Of a DNA stretch of 64,000 nucleotides, positions 45,323 to 52,913 are shown piece after piece. How positions within the stretch are numbered: position 1 is the first letter of the stretch; each line of letters begins with the position of its first letter. The notes beneath the pieces are model-generated. The model made no database searches. It was not told where the DNA came from and saw only the letters and a program-made list of their open reading frames with translations. Made by a program: the position numbers and the translations under genes. The stretch is from Pseudoruegeria sp. HB172150 (lineage in GTDB: Bacteria; Pseudomonadota; Alphaproteobacteria; Rhodobacterales; Rhodobacteraceae): assembly GCF_013184805.1 (NCBI RefSeq), contig NZ_JAATNG010000006.1, positions 1 to 64,000 of the forward strand, written 5' to 3'.

Positions 45323-46107
45323 CCGAGACCCCACTGGACCGCGCCCACGCCGCGATGGACGCCGCCCCCGAAGATGACGCCGCCCGCCTCCGCTTCTACG
45401 ACCGTCTGGCCGAGGCGGAGCTGGTCATGCTCCTGGCTGCCGATGCTGACGGGGATACGGTCGAGCCCGAACTTTTCGAGGTCGAAGGCGGCCGCTTCGT
45501 GCTCGTCTTCGACAGCGAAGCAAGGCTCGCCGAGTTCATCGGCCGCACCGCCCCATACGCGGCGCTTTCCGGCCGGGCAATCGCGTCCATGCTTGCGGGG
45601 CAGGGGATCGGGCTCGGTTTGAACCTCGAAGTCGCAGCATCCTCGATCCTTATCCCTGCCGAGGCAGTGGACTGGCTCGCCGCCACCCTGGCTCAGCGTC
45701 CAAGGGAAGTGTTTGAACGCCCCGAGGACGTCTCCCGGCCAGTTGGCGTTCCGGAGGCGTTGCTGAATGCGCTGGATCAAAAACTGGCTACCGCCACCGG
45801 GTTTGCCCCACTCGCCTATCTTGCGTCGGTTGTCTATTCCGGCGGCAGGCGCGGTCACCTGCTTGCATTCGTCGATGCCGCGACAGAGGTCGAACCGGCA
45901 CTGTCTCAGGCCGTCGGCGAGGCGCTGGTGTTTTCTGGACTGGACGCCGGCGAGATCGACGTCGCATTTTTTGCTGCGACCGATCCCATGGCCGGGCGCC
46001 TTGCCATGACCGCGCTCAGGATCGACCTGCCAGTTCCGGATGAAGTTCAGATTCTCTCACCCAGCGCACCCGGGATGGACCCTGACAAGCCGCCGAAGCT
46101 GCGCTGA
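45319..46107 (+). CDS. SseB family protein
   Basis: The 262-aa product has an N-terminal SseB-type domain (FYDRLAEAELVML, FEVEGGRFVLVFDSEARLAEF) of the kind found in many proteobacteria without type III secretion. The name derives from Salmonella SseB and says little about function here. It is soluble with no signal peptide. The start ATG at 45319 overlaps the glycosylase stop. Confidence 0.78.
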   Translation: MTETPLDRAHAAMDAAPEDDAARLRFYDRLAEAELVMLLAADADGDTVEPELFEVEGGRFVLVFDSEARLAEFIGRTAPYAALSGRAIASMLAGQGIGLGLNLEVAASSILIPAEAVDWLAATLAQRPREVFERPEDVSRPVGVPEALLNALDQKLATATGFAPLAYLASVVYSGGRRGHLLAFVDAATEVEPALSQAVGEALVFSGLDAGEIDVAFFAATDPMAGRLAMTALRIDLPVPDEVQILSPSAPGMDPDKPPKLR

Positions 46108-46454
46108 TACAGGCGCGGCAGTGAGGAAAGTTGGGAGCATCAGGCAGTCGCCAAGGCTCGTCCTGGCAATGTTCTCTTCAGGAATGCCGCCCGTCTGGGT
46201 TAACGAATTACAACCATTGGAAGAATTTTATCCAATAATCTATACTTATAAATTTCACTAATGCAACTTTTTCGCTTAATGATTTTGCGTAATATCTGGA
46301 GGTTGACGTCGAGTTAGAGTGTGAAAATAATTAACGTGGCAACGATTGTCAAGAATATAACACTTTATGAAGTGAAAAGAATCAAGTTATAGGTACATCC
46401 TGAGGTTGTGAATAACGTTGCGGCTTTTCGCAGCGGCAAAAGGAGGACTGAATA
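46108..46454. promoter_or_regulatory. AT-rich leader region before the borosin precursor
   Basis: This 347-bp gap changes sharply from the GC-rich surroundings to AT-rich sequence from about 46200 to 46420. It holds no gene. The AT-rich part has several TATAAT/TTGTCA-like elements but I cannot choose one pair with confidence. A strong AGGAGG lies 8 nt before the precursor start, which suits high expression of a small precursor. The base composition may also mark an acquired or nucleoid-protein-bound promoter. Confidence 0.4.
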
Positions 46455-46787
46455 ATGATCAAGTTCCTGAAAGATATCTCTTACTCGGGTGAACATCTGG
46501 CGGCGTTCCAGGCAGATCCGGAAAGCTTCCTTGATCGCTACGACGCGATGACGCCTCACGAGCGCGCGCTCATCCTGAGCGGGGATTCAAGCGCGATTTC
46601 TGGCTACATCAACGATCCGTCCAACCAATATGGCGGCAAGCTGGACTATCGTGCAACGACCACAATCGTAACCGTTGTCGCTGTCATCCTGGCTCCCAAG
46701 GTCGAAGCCTCGGAAACAACTGCCGAAGAATATCACGATGGCTTCTGGTCGCACGTTGCCGAGCGCTCGGCAGCATTTGCACATTAA
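46455..46787 (+). CDS. Split borosin RiPP precursor with LigA-like leader
   Basis: The 110-aa product has an N-terminal helical domain (residues about 1-50) with the LigA-type pattern FQADPESFLDRYDAMTPHER. That is the fold of the borosin binding domain which recruits the methyltransferase in bacterial split borosins. A linker follows (51-67), then a Thr/Val/Ile-rich stretch TTTIVTVVAVILA at about 68-80, the natural candidate core for backbone N-methylation. A 30-residue acidic and aromatic tail (81-110) completes it. There is no signal peptide, and the hydrophobic stretch is too short for a normal membrane helix. A matching methyltransferase lies at 47263. A plain LigA dioxygenase subunit is unlikely because no LigB gene is present and the core-like segment would be unexplained. 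Function is inferred; the pairing makes it strong. Confidence 0.82.
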   Translation: MIKFLKDISYSGEHLAAFQADPESFLDRYDAMTPHERALILSGDSSAISGYINDPSNQYGGKLDYRATTTIVTVVAVILAPKVEASETTAEEYHDGFWSHVAERSAAFAH

Positions 46788-46797
46788 GGAGGCTGTC

Positions 46798-47196
46798 ATG
46801 TTGCGTTTGATCGCGACCGTCTTTGTTACGGTCACGCTTTTCACCGCGCCGCTGGCGGCGCAGGAGGGCATCGACGAGGAACTGGCGCAGATCAAGGCTG
46901 CACTGGAAAGTATCGAGAGCAAGGCGGAAGGTGGTGACCCGCATGCGGCCTTCGTGATGGCATCGCTCTATCACATCGGCATCTTCGTGGCGGCCGACCG
47001 CCCCAAAGCCATCGGCTATCTCAAGGCTTCCTCAGAAGGCGGCGACCCGGATGGTATGTACTATCTGGCGCTTCACATGATCCACGGAGTCGACATGGAA
47101 CGCGACGTGGAGGGTGCGAAAGCGCTGTTCCAGCAAGCAGCAGATGCAGGGCACGCGCCCGGCCAGCTCGCAATGGATGTCTACCTGAGTGAATGA
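46798..47196 (+). CDS. Secreted Sel1-repeat protein in the borosin locus
   Basis: The 132-aa product has a Sec signal peptide (cleavage near PLAAQ, residue 22) followed by about two Sel1/TPR-like repeats (AFVMASLYHIGIF and MYYLALHMIHGVD). Sel1 repeats mediate protein contacts, so it probably acts in the periplasm. It starts 10 nt after the precursor stop with AAGGAGG as ribosome-binding site and is thus co-transcribed with the precursor. It could be a partner, maturation or immunity factor. I know of no assigned role in borosin systems. Confidence 0.72.
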   Translation: MLRLIATVFVTVTLFTAPLAAQEGIDEELAQIKAALESIESKAEGGDPHAAFVMASLYHIGIFVAADRPKAIGYLKASSEGGDPDGMYYLALHMIHGVDMERDVEGAKALFQQAADAGHAPGQLAMDVYLSE

Positions 47197-47213
47197 CCGA
47201 GAGATCGGATCGG

Positions 47214-47239
47214 AAGGGCGCGCGCAGCCGCGCCCTTTT
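47214..47239 (+). terminator. Terminator-like hairpin inside the borosin operon
   Basis: AAGGGCGCG (47214-47222) pairs perfectly with CGCGCCCTT (47229-47237) around a 6-nt loop, followed by TT. The short T-run makes it a partial terminator. Located between the Sel1 gene and the methyltransferase gene, it would yield more precursor than enzyme. Confidence 0.6.
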
Positions 47240-47262
47240 CATGCAAATTCCGGAGTGAACCG

Positions 47263-48081
47263 ATGGGACTCACTGTTGTAGGAACCGGCATCTGTTTTCC
47301 GAGCCAGATGACGTTCGAGGCAGCGGACGCAATCAAGATGGCGGACATAACCCTGTTTAACGTGGGGAACCATGCCATTGCGACGGACTGGCTGCGAAGC
47401 AATGCGCGCGCTTTTACAGATCTCTATGAGTTTTACGCAGAAGGAAAGAATCGAACCGAATCCTACGAGGAAATGGTCGATGCGATCCTGACCGAACTGC
47501 ACGCCGGCAAGACGGTGGTGGCTGCATTCTACGGACATCCCGGCGTGTTCGTTGGTCCTGGTTTTGAAGCGATCAAGCGCGCCCGCAAGGAAGGTTTCGA
47601 TGCGCGCATGTTGCCCGGTGTATCTGCCGTCGATTGCATGTTCGCGGACCTGGAATTTGACCCGGCCCCGTATGGATGCCGAATGGTCGAGGCGACCGAT
47701 TACGTGCTCATGGATCGCGATTATGATCCGCGAACGCCATTGATCATCTGGCAGGCCGGCGTCGTGGGCGACATGACGTTCAATATTGTCAGCGGTCCCA
47801 CTTCGCAGAACACCGATCTGTTGAAGACCCGTTTGCTTCGCGACTACCCCGAAGACCACCCCATCATTTCTTATGTCGCCGCAACCCTTGCAGGTATGAA
47901 GCCGCAGACCGGCGTGGCAACGGTGGGAACGCTCGAGACCTTGAAACTCAACGCCTCATCGACCTGCCTGGTGCCGCCGGTGTTCGATCACAGCCTGGAC
48001 GCGGAACTTGGCGTTCCGTTCCAGACGCAATTGCTGCAGTCGATCCGTGAGGCACAGGACAGGTCGGCGACAGTCAACTAA
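47263..48081 (+). CDS. Borosin peptide backbone alpha-N-methyltransferase
   Basis: The 272-aa product is a tetrapyrrole-methylase-fold, SAM-dependent enzyme with the specific borosin motifs. These are LYEFYAEGKNRTESYEEM (54-71), FYGHPGVF (89-96), MLPGVSAVDCMFADLEFDP (116-134), EATDY and IIWQAGVVG (161-169). They align closely, from memory, with the methyltransferase domain of fungal omphalotin precursor OphMA. Its catalytic arginine and tyrosines appear to correspond to R64, Y68 and Y58 here. In OphMA the core is fused to the enzyme; here no core follows, so this is a split enzyme acting on the precursor at 46455. Cobalt-precorrin methylase is unlikely, as no cobalamin genes are nearby. The ribosome-binding site is GGAGTGA. 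Confidence 0.88.
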   Translation: MGLTVVGTGICFPSQMTFEAADAIKMADITLFNVGNHAIATDWLRSNARAFTDLYEFYAEGKNRTESYEEMVDAILTELHAGKTVVAAFYGHPGVFVGPGFEAIKRARKEGFDARMLPGVSAVDCMFADLEFDPAPYGCRMVEATDYVLMDRDYDPRTPLIIWQAGVVGDMTFNIVSGPTSQNTDLLKTRLLRDYPEDHPIISYVAATLAGMKPQTGVATVGTLETLKLNASSTCLVPPVFDHSLDAELGVPFQTQLLQSIREAQDRSATVN

Positions 48082-48098
48082 GCCGATGGGATCAGAAA

Positions 48099-48437
48099 TC
48101 AGGCGTCGGTCAGGTCGACGACGGCCGCGTCCGGCGCGTTTTTCATGACGGATTGGATCCCATTGTCGCGGCCCGAGGTGCTGGTATAGCTCTCGGACGT
48201 TCCGATGACCTGTCCGTTGGTGGCCTTGAGGTTGAACATGTAGCCGCCGGACTTGGTTTCCTTGCGCTCGAAACGACCGTCTTCGGCCGCATTCCGCTTG
48301 ACCGACTCGATGCCGTTTTCGGCACTCGCCCGCTGCTTATAGCCTTCGCTGGCAAGGATGACTTCGCCGTTACCTGCTTTCAGGCGGAACCGGAATTCGC
48401 CCGCCTTGTCTTTGTACAGTTCAAATTTTCCAGCCAT
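48099..48437 (-). CDS. YegP family (DUF1508) protein
   Basis: The 112-aa product consists of two tandem copies of the roughly 50-residue YegP fold (GKFELYKDKAGEFRFRLKAGNG and the second GGYMFNLKATNGQVIGTSE). The family is widespread and poorly understood. It is convergent with the methyltransferase gene, 17 nt away, and probably unrelated to it. Confidence 0.85.
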   Translation of the reverse strand: MAGKFELYKDKAGEFRFRLKAGNGEVILASEGYKQRASAENGIESVKRNAAEDGRFERKETKSGGYMFNLKATNGQVIGTSESYTSTSGRDNGIQSVMKNAPDAAVVDLTDA

Positions 48438-48464
48438 CTCTATCCCTCACTGTCAATCGCGGGG

Positions 48465-49283
48465 TCAGTCCCCCAGTTTCGCATGAACCTCGTCAAGATC
48501 GATCTCTGCCACGGGCATCTTGTTGGCGGGGTTCTCGAAATCGTATTTGAACACTTCGAAGTCGCGCTTGTAAATCTCATAGACCAGATGCATCGACAGG
48601 TCGTCGAAATAGTCTTCTACAGGATGCGCGCGTTTCGGGCCGTGGCCCTCGCTTTCGTTGAAACGCGGCATGGTTTTCAGGTCGACAGGGTGCGCCACCT
48701 CGACGGCGTCGAGGACGGATTGCATCCCCTCGTTGAACTTCTCGGTGAAGAAGATGTTGTCGTAGCGGCCGCCGTTGACGATGAAGGTCGAGACATGGCC
48801 CGACATGGCGGACCAGTGGATGTCCGGATCCATCGGACGCCGCCAGCGGATCGTGTCGCGCGCGAACAGAAGAAACCGCCGGAACGACCGGATCTGATCG
48901 AATTCCTGCTTCCCGTCGTCGCCGCCAACCTCGATCCCGTATTTCTGTATCAGCAGCGGAACCAGGTTTCCGCGGTACCGGCGGCCATTGCGTTGGATGC
49001 CGCAGATCTTGTCGAAGAACGACGACAATATCCGCGTGTAGGGGTTCCTGACGCAGGTAAAGGAATAGGACTTGTGGTTCTGGACGTTGTCGGTGATCCG
49101 CGGCTGGTTGTTTTCCTGCGACCACTTGCACAGGCCGTCCTCGGCGTCGTGGATATCGCCATCGTAGAACCGCCCGTGGTCGGAATAGAACATGACCTGA
49201 CCGATGGTCGAGCAGGCGCATTTCGGCACGACCCTGTAGACCATGGATTCGCTCTCGGTCATCCAGGTGCCTGGAAAGCCCAT
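48465..49283 (-). CDS. Sulfotransferase family protein
   Basis: The 272-aa product has the PAPS-binding signatures of carbohydrate sulfotransferases. A 5'-phosphosulfate loop-like VPKCACSTIGQVM lies near residue 20, and a 3'-phosphate-binding CVRNPYTRILSSFFDK near residue 77. It would sulfate a glycan using PAPS. The start ATG at 49283 has AGGAGG 8 nt upstream. It is divergent from the glycosyltransferase gene at 49432, so both may modify the same surface polysaccharide. Confidence 0.83.
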   Translation of the reverse strand: MGFPGTWMTESESMVYRVVPKCACSTIGQVMFYSDHGRFYDGDIHDAEDGLCKWSQENNQPRITDNVQNHKSYSFTCVRNPYTRILSSFFDKICGIQRNGRRYRGNLVPLLIQKYGIEVGGDDGKQEFDQIRSFRRFLLFARDTIRWRRPMDPDIHWSAMSGHVSTFIVNGGRYDNIFFTEKFNEGMQSVLDAVEVAHPVDLKTMPRFNESEGHGPKRAHPVEDYFDDLSMHLVYEIYKRDFEVFKYDFENPANKMPVAEIDLDEVHAKLGD

Positions 49284-49431
49284 ATGCGTCGCCTCCTGTA
49301 GCCGGCGTTTTCCCACCCCCGTGTCCCCGGCTTGATTGCATTGGAAAAGAGCAAAGAATGACTGTTTTTTCAATGCTTCTTCGCGTTATGAAAGCAGACA
49401 GTCGGCGGCAGACGGGCAATTCTTGCGAAAC

Positions 49432-51009
49432 ATGGCGAAGATCGCGTTCATTCTTCTGTGCCACAAGGACCCGAAGGCGATCGTTGCGCAGGCGCGGCAG
49501 TTGACCGCGATGGGCGATTACATAGCCATCCACTTCGATGCTCGAGCCCCACAAGAGCAATACGAAACGATCCGTAATGCCCTGAAAGATAACCCGAATG
49601 TCACATTCGCCAGGCGGCGGATCAAATGTGGCTGGGGGGAATGGTCACTGGTCGCCGCAACCCTTCAGGCCGTGGAAGTCGCAGTCGAAGCGTTTCCGCG
49701 CGCCACGCATTTCTACATGCTGTCCGGCGACTGTATGGCAATTAAATCTGCCGAGTATGCACACGCCTTTCTGGACGCCGAAGACGTCGACTACATTGAA
49801 AGTTTTGATTTTTTCGAAAGTGACTGGATCAAGACCGGGTTGAAGGGCGAAAGGCTTCACTACCGTCACGTCTTCAACGAGAGGAAACACAAAAACCTGT
49901 TTTACGCCGCGCTCCGCTTTCAGGAAAAACTGGGCATCCGTCGAGAGATACCGTCCGATCTACAGATCATGATCGGGTCGCAGTGGTGGTGCCTGAGGCG
50001 GCAGACAGTAGAAAGCATTGTCGGCTTCATCCGCAAAAGGCCCGATGTCGTTAAGTTTTTCCGGACGACCTGGATACCGGACGAGACCTTTTTCCAGACG
50101 CTGGTTCCGCACCTGGTGGCAGAGCAGGAGATTCGGACCCGAACCCTGACCTTCCTGATGTTCACCGATTACGGAATGCCGGTGACCTTTTACAACGATC
50201 ACTACGACCTGCTCTTGTCTCAGGACTACCTGTTCGCGCGCAAGATATCGCCCGGCGCGGCAGTGCTTAAGCGCCGGCTGGGCGACCTGTTTGCTTCTCA
50301 CGAGATGACCTTCCAGATCTCGAATGAAGGCCGCAGTCTGTTCCAGTTCCTGACCGGGCGCGGTCGCATTGGGCGCCGGTTTTCCCCGAGATTCTGGGAA
50401 ACCGAATCGTCGCTGGGCCGAGAGCGCGTGTTGATGATCGTTTTGTGTAAGAAATGGCACGTCGCAAAGCGTCTCGTTGATCAAATTCATTCGATAACTG
50501 GAATCCCAACTATCGAGTATCTGTTCAACGAAGAGGGCACTCCGTTGCCAGACCTGGGAGGTATCCAACGGTCTATCGCGAAGCGCACCCGACACCGGCG
50601 CGCGTTGATGCGAATGCTTTTCGACTTCTACGACACCAACCGCCTGGTCATCTGCCTGGATCCATCGAACATTGACCTGCTTCGAGATTTCAACTCGGAC
50701 CGTTCAACGACGAAGATGCTGGAGGTGCAGTGTGCGTTCTCCGACGACTACCTGATCGGGCACGCCAAACGGGTCGGGCTCGCCGGTGACCGTACGCCAC
50801 AGGAGACTCTGGATGCGCTGCTCCCCACGATCCGCGCCGATTTCGTTTTCGAAAGCGACCAGATTCGCGACGCCGAATTCGAGCATGTGTTCAAGATGCG
50901 CGAAGACGGACCTGTGGAAGAGAACACCTTGGCCCTTGCGCGGTTCCTCGATATCCCAGAGAAACAGGCGCGCGAGATCGCGGAATCCGGCTACCTGTTT
51001 GTGGATTGA
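49432..51009 (+). CDS. GT14-type beta-1,6-N-acetylglucosaminyltransferase with extra C-terminal domain
   Basis: The 525-aa product starts with a core-2/I-branching enzyme domain (GT14, about residues 1-270): IAFILLCHKDP, IHFDARAP and FYMLSGDCMAIKS. It continues with a C-terminal domain of about 240 residues typical of the Rhodobacterales proteins annotated with DUF5928. The second half contains a nucleotide-binding-like VLMIVLCKKWHVAKRLVDQI segment and resembles a kinase- or sulfotransferase-like fold, by impression. No signal peptide or membrane helix is present. It probably builds a branched surface glycan. The ATG at 49432 is chosen as it begins the GT fold. Confidence 0.8.
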   Translation: MAKIAFILLCHKDPKAIVAQARQLTAMGDYIAIHFDARAPQEQYETIRNALKDNPNVTFARRRIKCGWGEWSLVAATLQAVEVAVEAFPRATHFYMLSGDCMAIKSAEYAHAFLDAEDVDYIESFDFFESDWIKTGLKGERLHYRHVFNERKHKNLFYAALRFQEKLGIRREIPSDLQIMIGSQWWCLRRQTVESIVGFIRKRPDVVKFFRTTWIPDETFFQTLVPHLVAEQEIRTRTLTFLMFTDYGMPVTFYNDHYDLLLSQDYLFARKISPGAAVLKRRLGDLFASHEMTFQISNEGRSLFQFLTGRGRIGRRFSPRFWETESSLGRERVLMIVLCKKWHVAKRLVDQIHSITGIPTIEYLFNEEGTPLPDLGGIQRSIAKRTRHRRALMRMLFDFYDTNRLVICLDPSNIDLLRDFNSDRSTTKMLEVQCAFSDDYLIGHAKRVGLAGDRTPQETLDALLPTIRADFVFESDQIRDAEFEHVFKMREDGPVEENTLALARFLDIPEKQAREIAESGYLFVD

Positions 51010-51017
51010 GGGGCGGT

Positions 51018-51389
51018 ATGGGCTACCACTACGATGACCAGAACATTTTCGCCAAGATCCTGAGAGGCGAAATCCCGAGCGAACCGCTTCTGGATACGGA
51101 GCATTCCCTGGCTTTCCGGGATATCCGGCCCCAGGCACCAACCCATGTTCTCGTCATCCCGAAAGGGCCCTATGTTTGCTACGACCATTTCGCACAGGAC
51201 GCTTCGGATGCGGAAATCGTTGATTTCACTCGCGCTCTCGGTTCGATGTGCAAGGAACTCGGCGTGGCAGGCAACGGCTGGCGCATGATAGCGAATGCGG
51301 GTGCGGACGCGGTACAGGAAGTTCCGCACATGCATGTCCATATCCTTGCTGGACGCTCGCTAGGCCGGATGCTGGAGCCTGCGTCTTAA
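51018..51389 (+). CDS. HIT family protein (histidine-triad nucleotide hydrolase)
   Basis: The 123-aa product has the N-terminal IFAKILRGEIPSE segment and the catalytic triad HMHVH (H104, H106, H108). HIT proteins hydrolyse adenosine phosphoramidates and similar nucleotides. The ATG at 51018 lies 4 nt after GAGGGG, 8 nt past the glycosyltransferase stop, so it is probably co-transcribed with it. Confidence 0.92.
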   Translation: MGYHYDDQNIFAKILRGEIPSEPLLDTEHSLAFRDIRPQAPTHVLVIPKGPYVCYDHFAQDASDAEIVDFTRALGSMCKELGVAGNGWRMIANAGADAVQEVPHMHVHILAGRSLGRMLEPAS

Positions 51390-51461
51390 CGACCCTTGTC
51401 GGCCTTAACTCGATCATTAGAATTCGCAGAGAAACTCAGCCAGACGAATGAGCCAATGCCA

Positions 51462-51647
51462 ATGACCATCGAAGCGCCCGAAGTCGAATACGTCACCACC
51501 ACTCGCGTCGCCTGTGACGGGGGGGAGGGTGCGCTGGGCCATCCGCGCGTCTGGCTTTCGATCCCGCCGGAGACCGGCTGGGTGGAATGCGGCTATTGCG
51601 ATAAGCGCTTCATCCTGAAGGAAGGCGCCGAACCCGAAGGGCACTAG
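51462..51647 (+). CDS. zf-CHCC zinc-finger protein
   Basis: The product (about 61 aa) contains the CHCC zinc motif with ligands C-GHP-CxYC ([15 protein letters not shown], then ECGYCDKRF), related to mitochondrial complex I subunit NDUFS6. Small alphaproteobacterial homologues are single-domain, as here. The start is uncertain between ATGs at 51456 and 51462, and neither has a good ribosome-binding site. Confidence 0.85.
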   Translation: MTIEAPEVEYVTTTRVACDGGEGALGHPRVWLSIPPETGWVECGYCDKRFILKEGAEPEGH

Positions 51648-51775
51648 CTCAACGCAGTCGCCCAGCGGTGCTGCGGGCGCATTTTGGCGCACAATTCTGA
51701 GGCAGCCGCAGCGTCCGCCGCCGTTTGCACCAAACGTTACTTCGCGGATACCATTCACGGGTATAGGCTGGTGCC

Positions 51776-52438
51776 ATGAGCGAAGAGGCAAACAACCTAA
51801 CTGCCGAGCCGACCTACTCGCGGCCGGAACTTATCAGCGACGCTGTGGTACATATAGCGGCGCTTGTCCTGGCCGTAGGCGCGGTGCCTGTACTTATCAC
51901 GCTGACAGCCGTTTGGCGCGGTGATGCGCCGGGCATCTTCGGCGTGTCGCTATATGGGGCTACGCTGATCCTGATGCTGTCCGCATCGCTCGCCTACAAC
52001 CACATCCCTAAACCCGATTGGAGAGAGACGCTTCGACGTCTCGACCATTCGGCGATCTACTTCAAGATTGCCGGCACTTATACGCCGTTCACTCTTTTGT
52101 CCAAAGCCGGCTGGGGGTTGCTATCCACAGTGTGGAGCATGGCCCTCCTGGCAACGCTTTCCGCCTTTCTGATGCGGCGGCGTTCGACGCTCCTTGGTGT
52201 CGCGATCTGCCTTGCAATGGGCTGGACTGTCCTGCTCGGCGGGCGCGATCTGATGGCGATGCTGTCTACCCCGGTCGTAGTGCTGATGGTTTCCGGCGGC
52301 GTACTCTACAGCCTTGGGACGCTTTTTCTGTTGCTGGAACGGATGCGTTTCCACAATACGATCTGGCACGTCTTCGTCGTCACCGCCTCGATCCTGTTTT
52401 TCGTCGCGGTCTTCCTGCACGCGGCTCAGACGGCCTGA
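51776..52438 (+). CDS. trhA: Hemolysin III family membrane protein (TrhA/PAQR type)
   Basis: The 220-aa product has seven predicted membrane segments and the PAQR pattern: ELISDAVVH near the start, the RRLDHSAIYFKIAGTYTPF segment near residue 87, and WHVFV with a histidine near 200. These histidines, serine and aspartate probably bind zinc in a hydrolase-like membrane site. Despite the family name there is no good evidence for haemolysis; TrhA homologues affect membrane properties. Confidence 0.88.
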   Translation: MSEEANNLTAEPTYSRPELISDAVVHIAALVLAVGAVPVLITLTAVWRGDAPGIFGVSLYGATLILMLSASLAYNHIPKPDWRETLRRLDHSAIYFKIAGTYTPFTLLSKAGWGLLSTVWSMALLATLSAFLMRRRSTLLGVAICLAMGWTVLLGGRDLMAMLSTPVVVLMVSGGVLYSLGTLFLLLERMRFHNTIWHVFVVTASILFFVAVFLHAAQTA

Positions 52439-52466
52439 TACAGCGACTCTCACAGAACATGCGACA

Positions 52467-52497
52467 AAAAAGGGGCGGAAACGTCTCCGCCCCTGTC
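52467..52497 (-). terminator. Intrinsic terminator of the 39-codon gene
   Basis: On the minus strand GGGGCGGA pairs with TCCGCCCC around a short loop and is followed by six T residues (the A-run at 52466-52471 on the plus strand). It lies about 20 nt after the stop of the small gene at 52516 and also faces the trhA end, so it could serve both directions. Confidence 0.8.
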
Positions 52498-52515
52498 GAA
52501 TTCAATTCAGGCCGT

Positions 52516-52635
52516 TCAGGCGGCGTGGCGACGCCGGTTGTTCAGCTCGCGCTGAAGCGCCTTCGCGGCCAGATGCATGCCGGACTTTTCCAGGTCCTCG
52601 ATGCGTTGAATCAGCTCTTCGTCGGTCATGCTCAT
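52516..52635 (-). CDS. Small protein, 39 aa, unrecognised
   Basis: A short gene starts at ATG 52635, six bases after AGGAG, and ends 20 nt before a strong intrinsic terminator. The product is a charged helical peptide (MTDEELIQRIEDLEKSGMHL and onward to ELNNRRRHAA), with heptad spacing that suggests a coiled coil or a helix-helix partner. The complete gene-like setting of ribosome-binding site, codon pattern and terminator supports reality. The function is unknown. Confidence 0.65.
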   Translation of the reverse strand: MSMTDEELIQRIEDLEKSGMHLAAKALQRELNNRRRHAA

Positions 52636-52913
52636 CTGTTTCTCCTTCTTTCTTTCGACCAATCTCGTGTCGGGGCGCCGCAAAGCACGCGGTCGGGCGA
52701 TAGGCCGCTTGCGGACAGGGAGTGCCCTGACTGGAAAGCTCCGGGACGGCAAAGCACGCGATGGGCGCACATATCCCGGGGGCCGGGACGGTAAGCCACT
52801 GAAGCGGCAGGCCCGGACTGACCGGCGTGATATGGCAAGAACCGCGCCGGATATCAACCCGATGGCCATTGAGACGTTACGATACGGAAGGGGGAAAGCA
52901 GTGATTGAGGTTG

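Noticed and set aside
46455-46787. Reading the precursor as a protocatechuate 4,5-dioxygenase LigA subunit
   Set aside because: No LigB catalytic subunit is nearby, the C-terminal Thr/Val/Ile segment does not belong to LigA, and a borosin-type methyltransferase is encoded in the same unit.
47263-48081. Reading the methyltransferase as a uroporphyrinogen or cobalt-precorrin methylase
   Set aside because: The tetrapyrrole-methylase fold is shared, but the GHPGVF and MLPGVSAVDC motif set matches borosin enzymes and no cobalamin or siroheme genes are present.
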